A DNA stretch of 64,000 nt from assembly GCA_023457355.1 (NCBI GenBank), contig JAEWLW010000034.1, positions 1-64,000 of the forward strand, read 5' to 3'. The translations under genes were made by a program, and so were the position numbers. The DNA is from Bacillota bacterium (lineage in GTDB: Bacteria > Bacillota > Clostridia > Oscillospirales > Ruminococcaceae). Positions 34,274 through 42,218 of this stretch are shown in pieces. Under the pieces are notes generated by a model. That model searched no databases. It worked only from the letters and a program-made list of their open reading frames with translations, and was not told where the DNA came from. The stretch's first letter is position 1, and every line of letters starts with the position of its first letter.

Positions 34274-36220
34274 CTACACCGATATTTTCCCCGCGCCGAC
34301 CACAACCGGTGCACCATGTATCACAATGGGCAAGCCGGGGTTCACCACTTTAGACGTCTCGGCCACTTCAAACTGCCGGTTGACTTCCTCCGGCTCCTTA
34401 AAGGTAGGTACCACTTCATGCAGCACGGCGCGCAGGCGGTTTTCGGATTCGCTGCCCAGCGCCTCGCCGATACGCTTGATCATCTGCTGCATCTCATGCT
34501 GAGAAATGCGATGTTGATGTTCGATAAAAATCTTTGTATTGGGGGTTGAGATCAAATCCTCGCTGGCGGTCAGCAGCTCTTCGTAAAGCTTTTCGCCGGA
34601 GCGCAGCCCCGTTTCAATAATATCAATATCCTTATAAGGCTGATGGCCCGACAGGCGAATCATATTTTCGGCCAGCTCAATGATTTTGACCGGCTCGCCC
34701 ATATCCAGCACGAATACCTCCGACTGTTCGGCCATGGTGGCCGCCTGCAGCACAAGCTGCACCGCCTCGGGGATGGTCATGAAGTACCGGATGATATCCT
34801 TGTGCGTGACGGTCACGGGGCCGCCGCGCTCAATCTGCCGTTTGAACAGCGGAATGACCGAACCGTTGGAGCCCAGCACATTGCCAAAGCGCACAGCGAC
34901 GAACTGCGTCTGGCTGACGCCCTTCATGCTCTGGAGAATCATCTCGCAAAAACGCTTGGTTGCCCCCATAACATTTGTGGGGTTGACGGCTTTGTCGGTA
35001 GAAATCAGCACAAACTTTTCGGCGCGGTAGCGATGGGCCATCTGCACCATATAATAAGTACCGAAAATATTATTTTTAACCGCCTCTTCGGGGCAAAGCT
35101 CCATCAGTGGCACATGCTTGTGCGCCGCCGCGTGAAAAACCACCTGCGGGCGGTATTTCTCAAACAGGCTGTCGAGCTTTTCAAAATCCCGAACCGAAGC
35201 GATTTCAATGCTCAACGGCATATCCCGGCCGTAATCCAACACCAGTTCCTGCTGGAGATCATAAACACTGTTCTCGTAAATATCAATCACAACCAGCCGT
35301 TTGGGCCCACATTCCATCACCTGTTTACAAAGCTGAGCGCCGATGGAGCCGCCGCCGCCGGTGACCATAACCACCTTGTCTTTCAGAAAGCACCGGACAT
35401 TTTTACAGTCAAACGTCACGCACGCCCTGCCCAGCAAATCCTCAACATTGACGTGCCGTATAGCTTGCTCAAGTATATCATACTTATTTTCCAGCAACAA
35501 CACCGTATCTGGTAAAATTTTCACTTCGCAGCCGGTGCGCGTACAGTCGGAGATGACTTTTCGGCGCTTTGCGCTGCTGACCGACGGCATGGCGATAATC
35601 AGCTCCTGAATAAAATGCGTCTTGCAATATTGCGGCACAATTTCGATGGGTCCGACAATATTCACCCCGTGGATACGCTTGCCTATTTTAACCGGATCAT
35701 CGTCAAAAAAGCACACCGGCAGATAATTGCTGTCGGCCTGGCGCTGGATGCTTTCCAGCAGCGTAACACCCGCGCTGCCCGCCCCCACAATTGCCAGCCG
35801 TACATATCTTGGGCCCGAAGACTTCCTGCGGGTGCGGTATTGGCGGTAGCAAAAACGCACCAGCAGCATGAGCAGCAGTGCAAGCGAGGCAGCCGTAAGG
35901 CCGACTAAAGGCGACAGTTTTTCAATGGGCAGCAACACCGCCAGCAGCCTGTAGCTGCAAAATGCCGCAAACACGCTGATGATCAATGTCAGATACTCCC
36001 GCGATTCGGCATAGCGCCAAAGGCTGTCGTACATTTTAAACGCAAACAGGCTGGCACTGTAGCAAAATGTAATCAGCAGCAGGTGCTTTAGCACGGCGCT
36101 TATATAAGGCAATTGAACGGGTCTTCCGCCCAACAACAGCTCAACAAAAAAGAAACATCCCAGGGTAATGCCGATATCCATCAAAAACAGCAACAATTTT
36201 CGAAACTTACTCAATCGCAA
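34274..36220 (-). CDS. Membrane-bound nucleotide-sugar 4,6-dehydratase (CapD/PglF/FlaA1-like)
   Basis: 648-aa protein with four N-terminal membrane helices (to about residue 115), a first Rossmann region (VRLAIVGAGSAGVTLLESI), and a C-terminal SDR dehydratase domain (about 280-560; VMVTGGGGSIGAQLCKQVMECGPK). It carries HAAAHKHVPLMELCPEEAVKNN and STDKAVNPTNVMGATKRFCE. The full-length members make UDP-4-keto-6-deoxy-GlcNAc from UDP-GlcNAc, a precursor of modified amino sugars such as bacillosamine or FucNAc. TTG 36220 has AGGGG 8 nt upstream. First gene of the exopolysaccharide transcript. Confidence 0.92.
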   Translation of the reverse strand: MRLSKFRKLLLFLMDIGITLGCFFFVELLLGGRPVQLPYISAVLKHLLLITFCYSASLFAFKMYDSLWRYAESREYLTLIISVFAAFCSYRLLAVLLPIEKLSPLVGLTAASLALLLMLLVRFCYRQYRTRRKSSGPRYVRLAIVGAGSAGVTLLESIQRQADSNYLPVCFFDDDPVKIGKRIHGVNIVGPIEIVPQYCKTHFIQELIIAMPSVSSAKRRKVISDCTRTGCEVKILPDTVLLLENKYDILEQAIRHVNVEDLLGRACVTFDCKNVRCFLKDKVVMVTGGGGSIGAQLCKQVMECGPKRLVVIDIYENSVYDLQQELVLDYGRDMPLSIEIASVRDFEKLDSLFEKYRPQVVFHAAAHKHVPLMELCPEEAVKNNIFGTYYMVQMAHRYRAEKFVLISTDKAVNPTNVMGATKRFCEMILQSMKGVSQTQFVAVRFGNVLGSNGSVIPLFKRQIERGGPVTVTHKDIIRYFMTIPEAVQLVLQAATMAEQSEVFVLDMGEPVKIIELAENMIRLSGHQPYKDIDIIETGLRSGEKLYEELLTASEDLISTPNTKIFIEHQHRISQHEMQQMIKRIGEALGSESENRLRAVLHEVVPTFKEPEEVNRQFEVAETSKVVNPGLPIVIHGAPVVVGAGKISV

Positions 36221-36582
36221 GATAAAAACCCCTTTACGGAAGAATCGATCTGCCTATTGCACATTTTTGAGTTGCGCCTGCACAAATGTGGCCGGTCGTC
36301 TTACGCAGCAAACGCTGCACAAAGATGCTGCCTTGCCCAACCGCACCTAAAAAGGGCGGCCTTCTTACGGCAAATGCATCATCGAATGGTTTTGGCAGGG
36401 AGCGTCACGTATCAACCATCCCGTTCCCCTGGGTATAGACGGGATATTGGAATATTATAGCACAATGTGAATCCAGTTTCAACCTTTAAGCGCCTAATAT
36501 TCCATACATTGGAAGTTTTGTCCAGAATGGCGCTTCGCAAGCGCTATGCCACATAATTTAATTATTTTTACCACAACTGTAA
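36221..36582. other. Intergenic, divergent promoters only
   Basis: A 360-bp gap between the divergent dehydratase and threonine dehydratase genes. No gene is supported; the AT-rich part from 36440 to 36640 holds the promoters. Confidence 0.5.
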
Positions 36583-36611
36583 TTGATTTTATGGATAAAT
36601 TCGCGTATGCT
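36583..36611 (+). promoter_or_regulatory. Sigma-A-type promoter of ilvA
   Basis: TTGATT at 36583-36588 and TATGCT at 36606-36611, with 17 nt between, about 40 nt before the ilvA start. Confidence 0.55.
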
Positions 36612-36652
36612 ATTTTTATATTTAAAATTTATCCGGAAGGGGGATGGTCGTC

Positions 36653-37852
36653 ATGCTTACGCTCGACAACATCTACCACGCTGCCTTCACCATGAAAAAC
36701 GTCGTGCGCAAAACCGACCTGATTCATGCACCCAAGCTCTCAACGGGGTGCAACATTTTTTTAAAAACCGAAAATCTGCAGGTGACCGGTTCGTTTAAAG
36801 TCAGAGGGGCCTTCTATAAGATTTCTCAGCTTTCAAAAGAGGAACGCGCGCGGGGCGTCGTCGCCTGTTCAGCGGGCAACCACGCGCAGGGCGTGGCGCT
36901 CTCCGCCGCACGGATGGGTATTCCCGCCACCATCTGCATCCCCGGCTCGGCGCCGATTTCAAAAGTGGAGGCCACCCGCAGCTACGGCGCCACTGTCGAG
37001 CTGGTGAAGGGCGTCTATGATGACGCCGCGGCACGCGCCGCCGAGCTTCAGCAGCAGACCGGCGCAACCTTCATCCATCCCTTTGACGATGAGCGTGTCA
37101 TCGCCGGGCAGGGCACCATCGGGCTGGAAATTTTAGACCAGCTGCCCGAAGTGGATGCCGTGGTGGTGCCGATTGGCGGCGGCGGTTTAATTTCCGGCAT
37201 CGCTTTCGCAGCCAAATCGTTGAATCCCAACGTCAAGGTTTACGGCGTACAGGCCGCTGGCGCCGCGTCGATGTATAACGCCGTCCAGCAGCGTGCGCGT
37301 CAGGCTTTGCCCGCGGTTTCCACCATGGCCGACGGCATCGCGGTGAAGATGCCGGGCGCGCTGACCTATGATCTCTGCACAAAATATGTCGATCAGATTG
37401 TCACTGTCACCGACGACGAGATCTGCGCCGCCATTCTGGCGCTGATTGAAAAGCAGAAAATGATCGCCGAGGGTGCGGGCGCCGTGCCGGTGGCAGCGGT
37501 ACTGGCCAATAAGCTGCCGCTTGAGGGCAAAAACGTGGTATGCCTGGTTTCCGGCGGCAATATCGACGTCACGATTCTTTCGCGCGTGATCAACCGCGGC
37601 CTGCTTATGGCAGGGCGCACCGCAAAGCTGCACATCGAGCTTTCGGACAAGCCCGGGCAACTGCTGGCCGTCTCTGCCATTCTCGCCGAATGCGGCGCCA
37701 ATGTCACCGGTGTGGATCACAGCCGCACCAGCAACAACAAAAACATCACCGACTGCTTCTTGGATATCGCGATTGAAACCCGTGACCACGCGCACGTTGA
37801 GCAAATTAAGCAGGCGCTGGCCGGCGGCGGTTTTAACGTAACTGAAATCTGA
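36653..37852 (+). CDS. ilvA: Threonine ammonia-lyase (threonine dehydratase) with ACT domain
   Basis: 399-aa PLP enzyme that deaminates threonine to 2-oxobutyrate. The PLP lysine is in TGSFKVRGAFYKIS, the glycine-rich loop is IGGGGLISGIA, and CSAGNHAQGVALSA is typical. A single C-terminal ACT-like domain (about 325-399, LHIELSDKPGQLLAVSAILAE) follows, the CTD form usual in Firmicutes. GGGGG lies about 9 nt before ATG 36653; the ATG at 36644 lies too close. It may be biosynthetic (isoleucine) or catabolic; the family cannot be split by eye. Confidence 0.92.
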   Translation: MLTLDNIYHAAFTMKNVVRKTDLIHAPKLSTGCNIFLKTENLQVTGSFKVRGAFYKISQLSKEERARGVVACSAGNHAQGVALSAARMGIPATICIPGSAPISKVEATRSYGATVELVKGVYDDAAARAAELQQQTGATFIHPFDDERVIAGQGTIGLEILDQLPEVDAVVVPIGGGGLISGIAFAAKSLNPNVKVYGVQAAGAASMYNAVQQRARQALPAVSTMADGIAVKMPGALTYDLCTKYVDQIVTVTDDEICAAILALIEKQKMIAEGAGAVPVAAVLANKLPLEGKNVVCLVSGGNIDVTILSRVINRGLLMAGRTAKLHIELSDKPGQLLAVSAILAECGANVTGVDHSRTSNNKNITDCFLDIAIETRDHAHVEQIKQALAGGGFNVTEI

Positions 37853-37896
37853 CCGGCCACCGGACGGGGCGGTCTCAGGAGAAAGTGGGTGCGTCA

Positions 37897-38082
37897 ATGC
37901 CTCTGGTGCTCCTATTCGGCGTGCTGTTGTGCGTTTTGCTGGCACTGCTGTTTTACCGCCTGCACGATGCGTTAACGGGCTGTGCCGCCCGCGGTGCACT
38001 CGCCGGGCTGGCGGCTGCGTCGCTGCTCTATGGGGCGCTGTTCGGCGTGCTGCTGTTGCGCGCGTCCATCATGTACATGTAA
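37897..38082 (+). CDS. Small membrane protein
   Basis: About 61 aa with two hydrophobic helices (MPLVLLFGVLLCVLLALLFY and ALAGLAAASLLYGALFGVLLL) separated by a short polar loop. It begins 45 bp after ilvA and is likely co-transcribed. An AGGAG site exists, but its spacing suits neither the upstream GTG (37885, 3 nt) nor the ATG at 37897 (about 15 nt) well. No family is recognised. Confidence 0.55.
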   Translation: MPLVLLFGVLLCVLLALLFYRLHDALTGCAARGALAGLAAASLLYGALFGVLLLRASIMYM

Positions 38083-38177
38083 TGCAGTATACTTAACGCC
38101 AAAAACCGCGCCGCGCGGTGACATATGGCTGAAAAACACCGGCGGTAAGCATTCAGCAGTCCCACACCGCCGTTGGA

Positions 38178-38369
38178 TCAGGTCGATTCCCAACCGTTGC
38201 CGGGCTGCTCCGTGTGCTTTGCCTTGGCCGAATCAAGGCCCCGCCCGAGGATATACCGCAGCATTTCAGCGCGGGTGCCATTATAAAACCGCTCCTGTTT
38301 AAGCTGTTGGAGCATCGGCTCCCATTCGGGCCGCAGGGTGACCGTGACCTTTTTTTGATAGTTGGACAT
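38178..38369 (-). CDS. Ribbon-helix-helix-like small DNA-binding protein
   Basis: 63 aa. A beta-strand-like start (QKKVTVTLRPEWEPMLQQLK) followed by two helices (GTRAEMLRYILGRGLD) gives the pattern of CopG/Arc-type regulators, where the strand reads the operator. AGGAGG lies 7 nt before the ATG at 38369. It is divergent from a second RHH protein at 38525 and shares its 155-bp control region, which contains repeated GTGTATCA-type sites. It may be an autoregulator or an antitoxin, but no toxin gene is next to it. Confidence 0.7.
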   Translation of the reverse strand: MSNYQKKVTVTLRPEWEPMLQQLKQERFYNGTRAEMLRYILGRGLDSAKAKHTEQPGNGWEST

Positions 38370-38386
38370 AACAACCACCTCCTTTT

Positions 38387-38510
38387 GGTGTATCACTTCA
38401 TCAGTTATTCACCAGTTACCATTATATAGCATCAGTGATACACCTGTCAAGCCATGCCGAATTGTGTCGTATCTTTACATCAGTGTATCACTGTGTTATG
38501 ATATACACCA
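38387..38510. promoter_or_regulatory. Operator cluster between divergent RHH genes
   Basis: Four copies of a TGTATCA/TGATACA motif: GGTGTATCAC (38387-38396), CAGTGATACACC (38433-38444), the near-palindrome CAGTGTATCACTG (38481-38493) and TGATATACACC (38499-38509). The outermost two overlap or touch the ribosome sites of the divergent genes. Such an array suits co-operative binding by one or both RHH proteins. Confidence 0.6.
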
Positions 38511-38524
38511 AGGAGGGGATTAGA

Positions 38525-38737
38525 ATGGCTACCAAAAAACCGCGTTATATGATTTCCGTTGATGACGATATGTTTAACGCGATTGAAGATTTTCGTTTCG
38601 AGCGGCGGTTTCAGACCCGTTCCGAGGCAACCGCAGAGCTGATCCGGTTGGGCTTGGAAACGCTTAAAAGGGAGCGGAAGGCCCAGGAGAAAGCGCAGAC
38701 GCAGGCGCGCGCCAACGCGGAGCTGCCCGACGAATAG
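38525..38737 (+). CDS. Ribbon-helix-helix (CopG/ParD-like) protein
   Basis: 70 aa. RYMISVDDDMFNAIEDFRFERRFQTRSEATAELIRLGLETLK has the strand-helix-helix pattern of CopG/ParD-type proteins; the tail is Gln/Ala/Lys-rich and probably unstructured. AAGGAGG lies about 7 nt before the ATG at 38525. It is divergent from the 63-aa RHH protein and shares the operator cluster. It is followed by the adaA-like gene but with a 130-bp gap. Confidence 0.75.
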   Translation: MATKKPRYMISVDDDMFNAIEDFRFERRFQTRSEATAELIRLGLETLKRERKAQEKAQTQARANAELPDE

Positions 38738-38867
38738 TTAAAGCGCCCTTTCTGGTGCGCCGCCCTCAAAATTGAATATCTTAAATTGAGAAGAAATCAC
38801 CGGATACTTGTGCTATAATAGCGGCAGTAACGGTGATTTTTTGCCTTTGGCCAAAGGAGGAATGGGC

Positions 38868-39416
38868 ATGACACAGGATGAAATGTGGCGGGCGGTCTGT
38901 GAAAACGACGCCGCTTTTGACGGCGTATTTTTCTACGCGGTTGAATCCACCGGAATTTTCTGCCGCCCCTCCTGCAAATCCAAAAAGCCAAAGCGCCAAA
39001 ACGTCCGCTTTTTTAATTCGGCACAGCAGGCGCGCGCCGCCGGTTTTCGCCCCTGCAAGCGCTGCCGCAGCGACCTGGCCGAATACCAGCCCATGCGCGA
39101 CATGGCCGAAAGGGCCAGATGCGTGATAGAGGCTGCTTTTGACGGCAGCCACGACTGCGCCGCCGACCTGCGCCAGCTGGGGCTTTCGCGCCACAGGCTG
39201 GCGGAAATTTTTGTGGCGGTCTACGGTGTGACACCCTCGGAACATCTGGCGGAGCTGCGCCTTTCAAAGGCCACGCAGCTGCTTGCCGGAACCGACGCGC
39301 CCATTGTCGACGTCGCCTACGCCGCGGGTTTTGGGGGGCTGTCGTCTTTTTACCGCTTTTTCAAGAGCAGAACCGGCCTTTCGCCCGCCGCTTACAGAAA
39401 GGAGCACCAAAAATGA
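38868..39416 (+). CDS. adaA: Ada-type methylphosphotriester-DNA methyltransferase / AraC regulator (AdaA-like)
   Basis: 182 aa. The N-terminal Ada zinc domain has four Cys ligands (C32, C36, C63, C66; FCRPSC and FRPCKRC), of which one accepts the methyl group from phosphotriesters. The C-terminal AraC helix-turn-helix follows (about 85-178; SATQLL-like LSKATQLLAGTDAPIVDVAYAAGFGGLSSFYRFFKSRTGLSPAAYR). Methylation is expected to turn the protein into an activator of its operon. AAAGGAGG lies 7 nt before the ATG. It overlaps ogt by an ATGA, so the two are translationally coupled. Confidence 0.92.
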   Translation: MTQDEMWRAVCENDAAFDGVFFYAVESTGIFCRPSCKSKKPKRQNVRFFNSAQQARAAGFRPCKRCRSDLAEYQPMRDMAERARCVIEAAFDGSHDCAADLRQLGLSRHRLAEIFVAVYGVTPSEHLAELRLSKATQLLAGTDAPIVDVAYAAGFGGLSSFYRFFKSRTGLSPAAYRKEHQK

Positions 39417-39877
39417 CCCAGTATGCTTATTACCCGTTTGCGTTCGGTGTGCTGAAAATCGGCTATGCCGGCGAAGCTGTCGTCTCGCTTGACCGCACGG
39501 CGCAGCCGGGCGGGGACCACTCGCCCTGCCCTGTGACCGATACCGCCTTTGCACAAATTTCGGAATACCTCGCCGGTGCGCGCAAGCGCTTCGATTTCCC
39601 CTACACCCTGACCGGCACGCCGTTCCAGCAAAGGGTCTGGCGGGCGCTGTGCGACATCCCCTACGGCAAAACCTGCAGCTATAAGCAGATTGCCCAGGCT
39701 ATCGGCAGCCCGAACGCCTGCCGCGCCGTCGGCATGGCCAATCACCGCAACCCGATGATGATCGTCGTGCCCTGCCACCGGGTGGTGGGCGCTTCCGGCA
39801 ACCTGACCGGCTATGCGGGCGGGCTGGCAATGAAGTCGGCGCTGCTGGCGCTGGAACAGAGGGCGGTGAAAGAATGA
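39413..39877 (+). CDS. ogt: Methylated-DNA--[protein]-cysteine S-methyltransferase
   Basis: 154-aa suicide repair protein for O6-methylguanine. The acceptor is C121 in the VVPCHRVVGASGNLTGYAGG motif, with the helix-turn-helix (IPYGKTCSYKQIAQAIGSPNACRAVGMANHRNP) before it. It is the second gene of the adaA operon. Its stop overlaps the start of the next gene (ATGA). Confidence 0.95.
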   Translation: MTQYAYYPFAFGVLKIGYAGEAVVSLDRTAQPGGDHSPCPVTDTAFAQISEYLAGARKRFDFPYTLTGTPFQQRVWRALCDIPYGKTCSYKQIAQAIGSPNACRAVGMANHRNPMMIVVPCHRVVGASGNLTGYAGGLAMKSALLALEQRAVKE

Positions 39878-40575
39878 CGGGCTTTCGCCTGCCCAGCATC
39901 CGGCTGTCGGAGATCGACAGGCAAAAATGCTATTTTAATCCCGGGTGCGCGCTCAGCCTTTATAAACCGGAATCAGGACGGAAAATGCTGGCGCTGTTAA
40001 ACGAACACTTTGGGCCGGTGGCGCCCCATGGCCTTTGCTGCCACCACGACCCGGGGCTGCCGCAGGGCGCGACCATCATCAACAACTGCGCGGGCTGCGA
40101 CCGGCGCTTTCGTTCCCTTTATCCCGGCATCCGGACTCTCTCGCTCTGGGAGGTGCTGGATAGCCTTGAAAACCTGCCCCTGCCCGATTACAGCGGGCTG
40201 ACCGTTTCGGTGCACGATTCCTGTTCGTTTCGGCCAAAGCCGCAGGTGCACGCCGCCGTGCGCAGCCTTTTGGCCAAGATGAAGATCGCTATCGTCGAAT
40301 CGGAATTCAGCGGCACAAAATCTATCTGTTGAGGCGATAACTTTTACCCGGCGCTGCCGGCGGAACAGGTTGTCGCGCTGCAAAAAAAGCGCGCCGCCCA
40401 GATGCCCTGCCAGGATGTGGCTGTTTATTGCGTCGGCTGCGTCAAATCGATGGCAACCGGGGGCAAGACGCCGCGCTATATGGTCGACCTGGTTTTCAAC
40501 GAGCCCACAGACCCGCAGGAAACGGCATTGGCCGTCTACCACGACGCACTCAACCGGTACATCGCCGGACATTAA
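39874..40575 (+). CDS. Putative selenoprotein with two Cys-rich (CCG-type) domains; UGA at codon 153
   Basis: If the in-frame TGA at 40330-40332 is read as selenocysteine, this is a 233-aa protein. It has two modules like the CCG domain of heterodisulfide-reductase-type Fe-S enzymes: C25, C55-C56, C72-x-x-C75, and C117, C152-U153, C186-x-x-C189. The second is CUGDNFYP, where homologues carry CCGD. After the TGA the same frame runs on for 80 family-like codons to a TAA. Alternative: a 152-aa truncated product. It overlaps ogt by ATGA, third gene of the alkylation-repair operon. The usual role of such domains is Fe-S or thiol redox; the exact function is unknown. Confidence 0.75.
40334..40376 (+). 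promoter_or_regulatory. Candidate bacterial SECIS hairpin
   Basis: Directly after the TGA, GCGATAAC (40334-40341) pairs with GTTGTCGC (40369-40376) over 8 positions with one G-U. An inner hairpin CCGGC-GCT-GCCGG (40348-40360) carries a G as the first apical-loop base, 20 nt from the TGA. Bacterial SECIS elements are known to need a loop G at roughly this distance (about 16-37 nt). The match is structural; no proof of SelB binding. Confidence 0.6.
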
Positions 40576-40581
40576 ACCAAA

Positions 40582-40607
40582 GGGCCGCTCCCAAACGGGT
40601 GCAGCCC
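40582..40607 (+). terminator. Hairpin after the selenoprotein gene (first copy)
   Basis: A GGGCCGCTCCC / GGGTGCAGCCC hairpin 7 bp after the TAA, truncated at its right side by the family A element. An almost identical hairpin (24 of 26 positions) lies at 40882-40907 beyond that element. Confidence 0.5.
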
Positions 40608-40608
40608 T

Positions 40609-40880
40609 CAGTCTGTCGATAAAATTATTGTGTTTTAGCGATATCACCTAAGCGGCATTGGGGAACCCCTTGCGGGGGTTGCCACGCAAAAACAGTTCCC
40701 CGGACTGTTTTTGTAGCCCCTCCTGCGCGTATATGACGCTACAATACGTTTGGGACGCCGTCCGGACCGCTCGCATATAGGTGCGCTCACGGCAGCTTGG
40801 CTCCGCAAGCTTTTGAAAAAGCCTGACCAAACTTTTGATTTATGCAGCATTTTCTAAAATGTTGGTTTTTCGACAAGCTG
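40609..40880 (-). mobile_element. Family A MITE-like element, full copy 2
   Basis: A 272-bp element from CAGTCTGTCGAT to CGACAAGCTG, in the opposite orientation to the copy at 27038. It includes the GGGAACCCC-TTGC-GGGGTT hairpin, the AAAAACAGT-CCCCGG-ACTGTTTTT palindrome (about 40687-40713) and the block GCAAGCTTTTGAAAAAGCCT. It is flanked by two near-identical terminator-like hairpins. It separates convergent genes and fills the gap 40576-40928. Confidence 0.75.
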
Positions 40881-40881
40881 G

Positions 40882-40907
40882 GGGCCGCTCTCAAACGGGA
40901 GCAGCCC
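40882..40907. terminator. Hairpin between convergent genes (second copy)
   Basis: GGGCCGCTCTC / GGGAGCAGCCC hairpin followed by CTTTAAAA, 22 nt after which the methyltransferase gene ends from the other side. It is a near copy of the hairpin at 40582-40607. Confidence 0.5.
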
Positions 40908-40928
40908 CTTTAAAACACCGTGCGCAGA

Positions 40929-41729
40929 TCATGCGCCCTTTTGATAGCAATAGATGCCCAGCCTGTTATTGGTCACGTACATGACGGGGATTAAAAGCTT
41001 TTGGACCCCCGGCAGCAGATGGCGCATCTGATCGGTGAAGTTGATCAGCCCGGTCTGCTTCAGCGCTGGGCAAAGCCTGACCACCTCGCTGCCGTCCTTA
41101 ACGCCCCAGTGAAACTGCGCGCTGGTTTTTTTGAGCGTATCGTGCATTTTCCCCCTGTTCACAAGCCCCTTATACAGCAGGTCAAACTGCGCTTCAAACC
41201 GGTCAAAGCCGCTGACCAATATCGCAAGCAGCTGCGCAACCTCGCTTTCGCGAAGATACATGAGCATGCCCTCGGATATAACCAGCAGCGGCCGGCCGTT
41301 TGTTTGAACCGCCTGCGTCCAGCTGGGGTCCAGCGCGGATTTGGCGATATCGGTCACGCGGGGGTGGTCTTCAAAAAACAGCTTCCGCTGCGCAATCACC
41401 TCGGGGAAATCGAGGTTATACCACCAAATTCCCCCATTATCCACGCGGGAAAATCGGGTATCCAGCCCGCACCCCACCGAGACGACGGCACATTCAGGGT
41501 TTTGGCTGATGAATCTTTTCACCTGATCATCCATGGTTTTTGCCCGCGCAACAACGCCGTAATAGGATAGGATACCGCTATCAAACTTGGAGAAATCATA
41601 GTCTATTTTTGCGACCATTTCCGCGGCTTTTTTATCGTTGATCACGGGTGCGGCGCTCGCCGCGTCCTTTGCTCGGATGTAAAGCGTGATGAGCAGCGTC
41701 TCCATAACGCCGTCTAGTTTAACCGACAT
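40929..41729 (-). CDS. LCM/PPM1-family SAM-dependent methyltransferase
   Basis: 266 aa. It matches the leucine-carboxyl-methyltransferase/Tcmp O-methyltransferase family: CAVVSVGCGLDTRFSRVD (SAM-binding loop), WYNLDFPEVIAQRKLFF and LLVISEGMLMYLRESEV. The usual reaction is O-methylation of a small molecule or a carboxyl group; the bacterial substrate is unknown. AGGAGG lies 7 nt before ATG 41729, whereas the longer frame would start at a TTG. It converges on the repair operon and is not part of it. Confidence 0.85.
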   Translation of the reverse strand: MSVKLDGVMETLLITLYIRAKDAASAAPVINDKKAAEMVAKIDYDFSKFDSGILSYYGVVARAKTMDDQVKRFISQNPECAVVSVGCGLDTRFSRVDNGGIWWYNLDFPEVIAQRKLFFEDHPRVTDIAKSALDPSWTQAVQTNGRPLLVISEGMLMYLRESEVAQLLAILVSGFDRFEAQFDLLYKGLVNRGKMHDTLKKTSAQFHWGVKDGSEVVRLCPALKQTGLINFTDQMRHLLPGVQKLLIPVMYVTNNRLGIYCYQKGA

Positions 41730-41889
41730 ATTCAATCCTCCTGTATCATTATTATGTGCTCGACTCAGTTAGTTAAAACTAACCATTGCATTCATTACTA
41801 TACGCCGCCCGGCGCTGCTTGTCAAGCGCTCATTCAACGGATTTTTAGCAGTGCCCGTGCGGGTCGGGCGGCTTCATGCTGGAAAAGCC

Positions 41890-41990
41890 GTTTAAGCCGC
41901 ATTGGGAGAACCCATGGGGCGTTCTCCCACATCAATACAGTATCGGGCTGTTTGGCACGCTCTTCTGCGCTTCTTAAGGGAAAAGCGCCC
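41890..41990. repeat. Possible family A remnant
   Basis: GGGAGAACCC-ATGGGG-CGTTCTCCC hairpin and a CTTCTGCGCTTCTTA block resemble family A. The gap 41730-42218 also holds a 20-codon frame (42020-42082) without a ribosome site, which I regard as a remnant. Confidence 0.35.
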
Positions 41991-42158
41991 TATTCACCCG
42001 ACAATCCGACGGTGATCGCATGAAATTCATCGGTTCGCTCACCAAAGACCTGCGGGAACAGCTGGCCAGGCGACGCGAATAGCTGTGGATTATCGAGCAG
42101 CAGCGGAAAATTGAAATGGCATTTGAGATATCATTACCCGATATACGCATATGCAAAA

Positions 42159-42192
42159 GGGCAGCCAAGCGGTCACGTCAGCTTGGCTGCCC
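42159..42192 (-). terminator. Intrinsic terminator of the PstS-like gene
   Basis: GGGCAGCCAAGC and GCTTGGCTGCCC form a perfect 12-bp stem with a 10-nt loop, followed on the minus strand by TTTTG, about 27 nt after the stop. Confidence 0.8.
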
Positions 42193-42218
42193 ACCATTTA
42201 CCGGCAATGGTATCCGCG

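Noticed and set aside
39874..40332. Reading the 39874 gene as a simple pseudogene truncated by a nonsense codon
   Set aside because: The frame after the TGA stays open and family-like for 80 codons, the TGA falls on a conserved Cys column, and a hairpin follows. One sequencing error cannot be excluded.
42020..42082. 20-codon frame MKFIGSLTKDLREQLARRRE
   Set aside because: No ribosome site and it stops early; possibly the start of a lost gene but not supportable.
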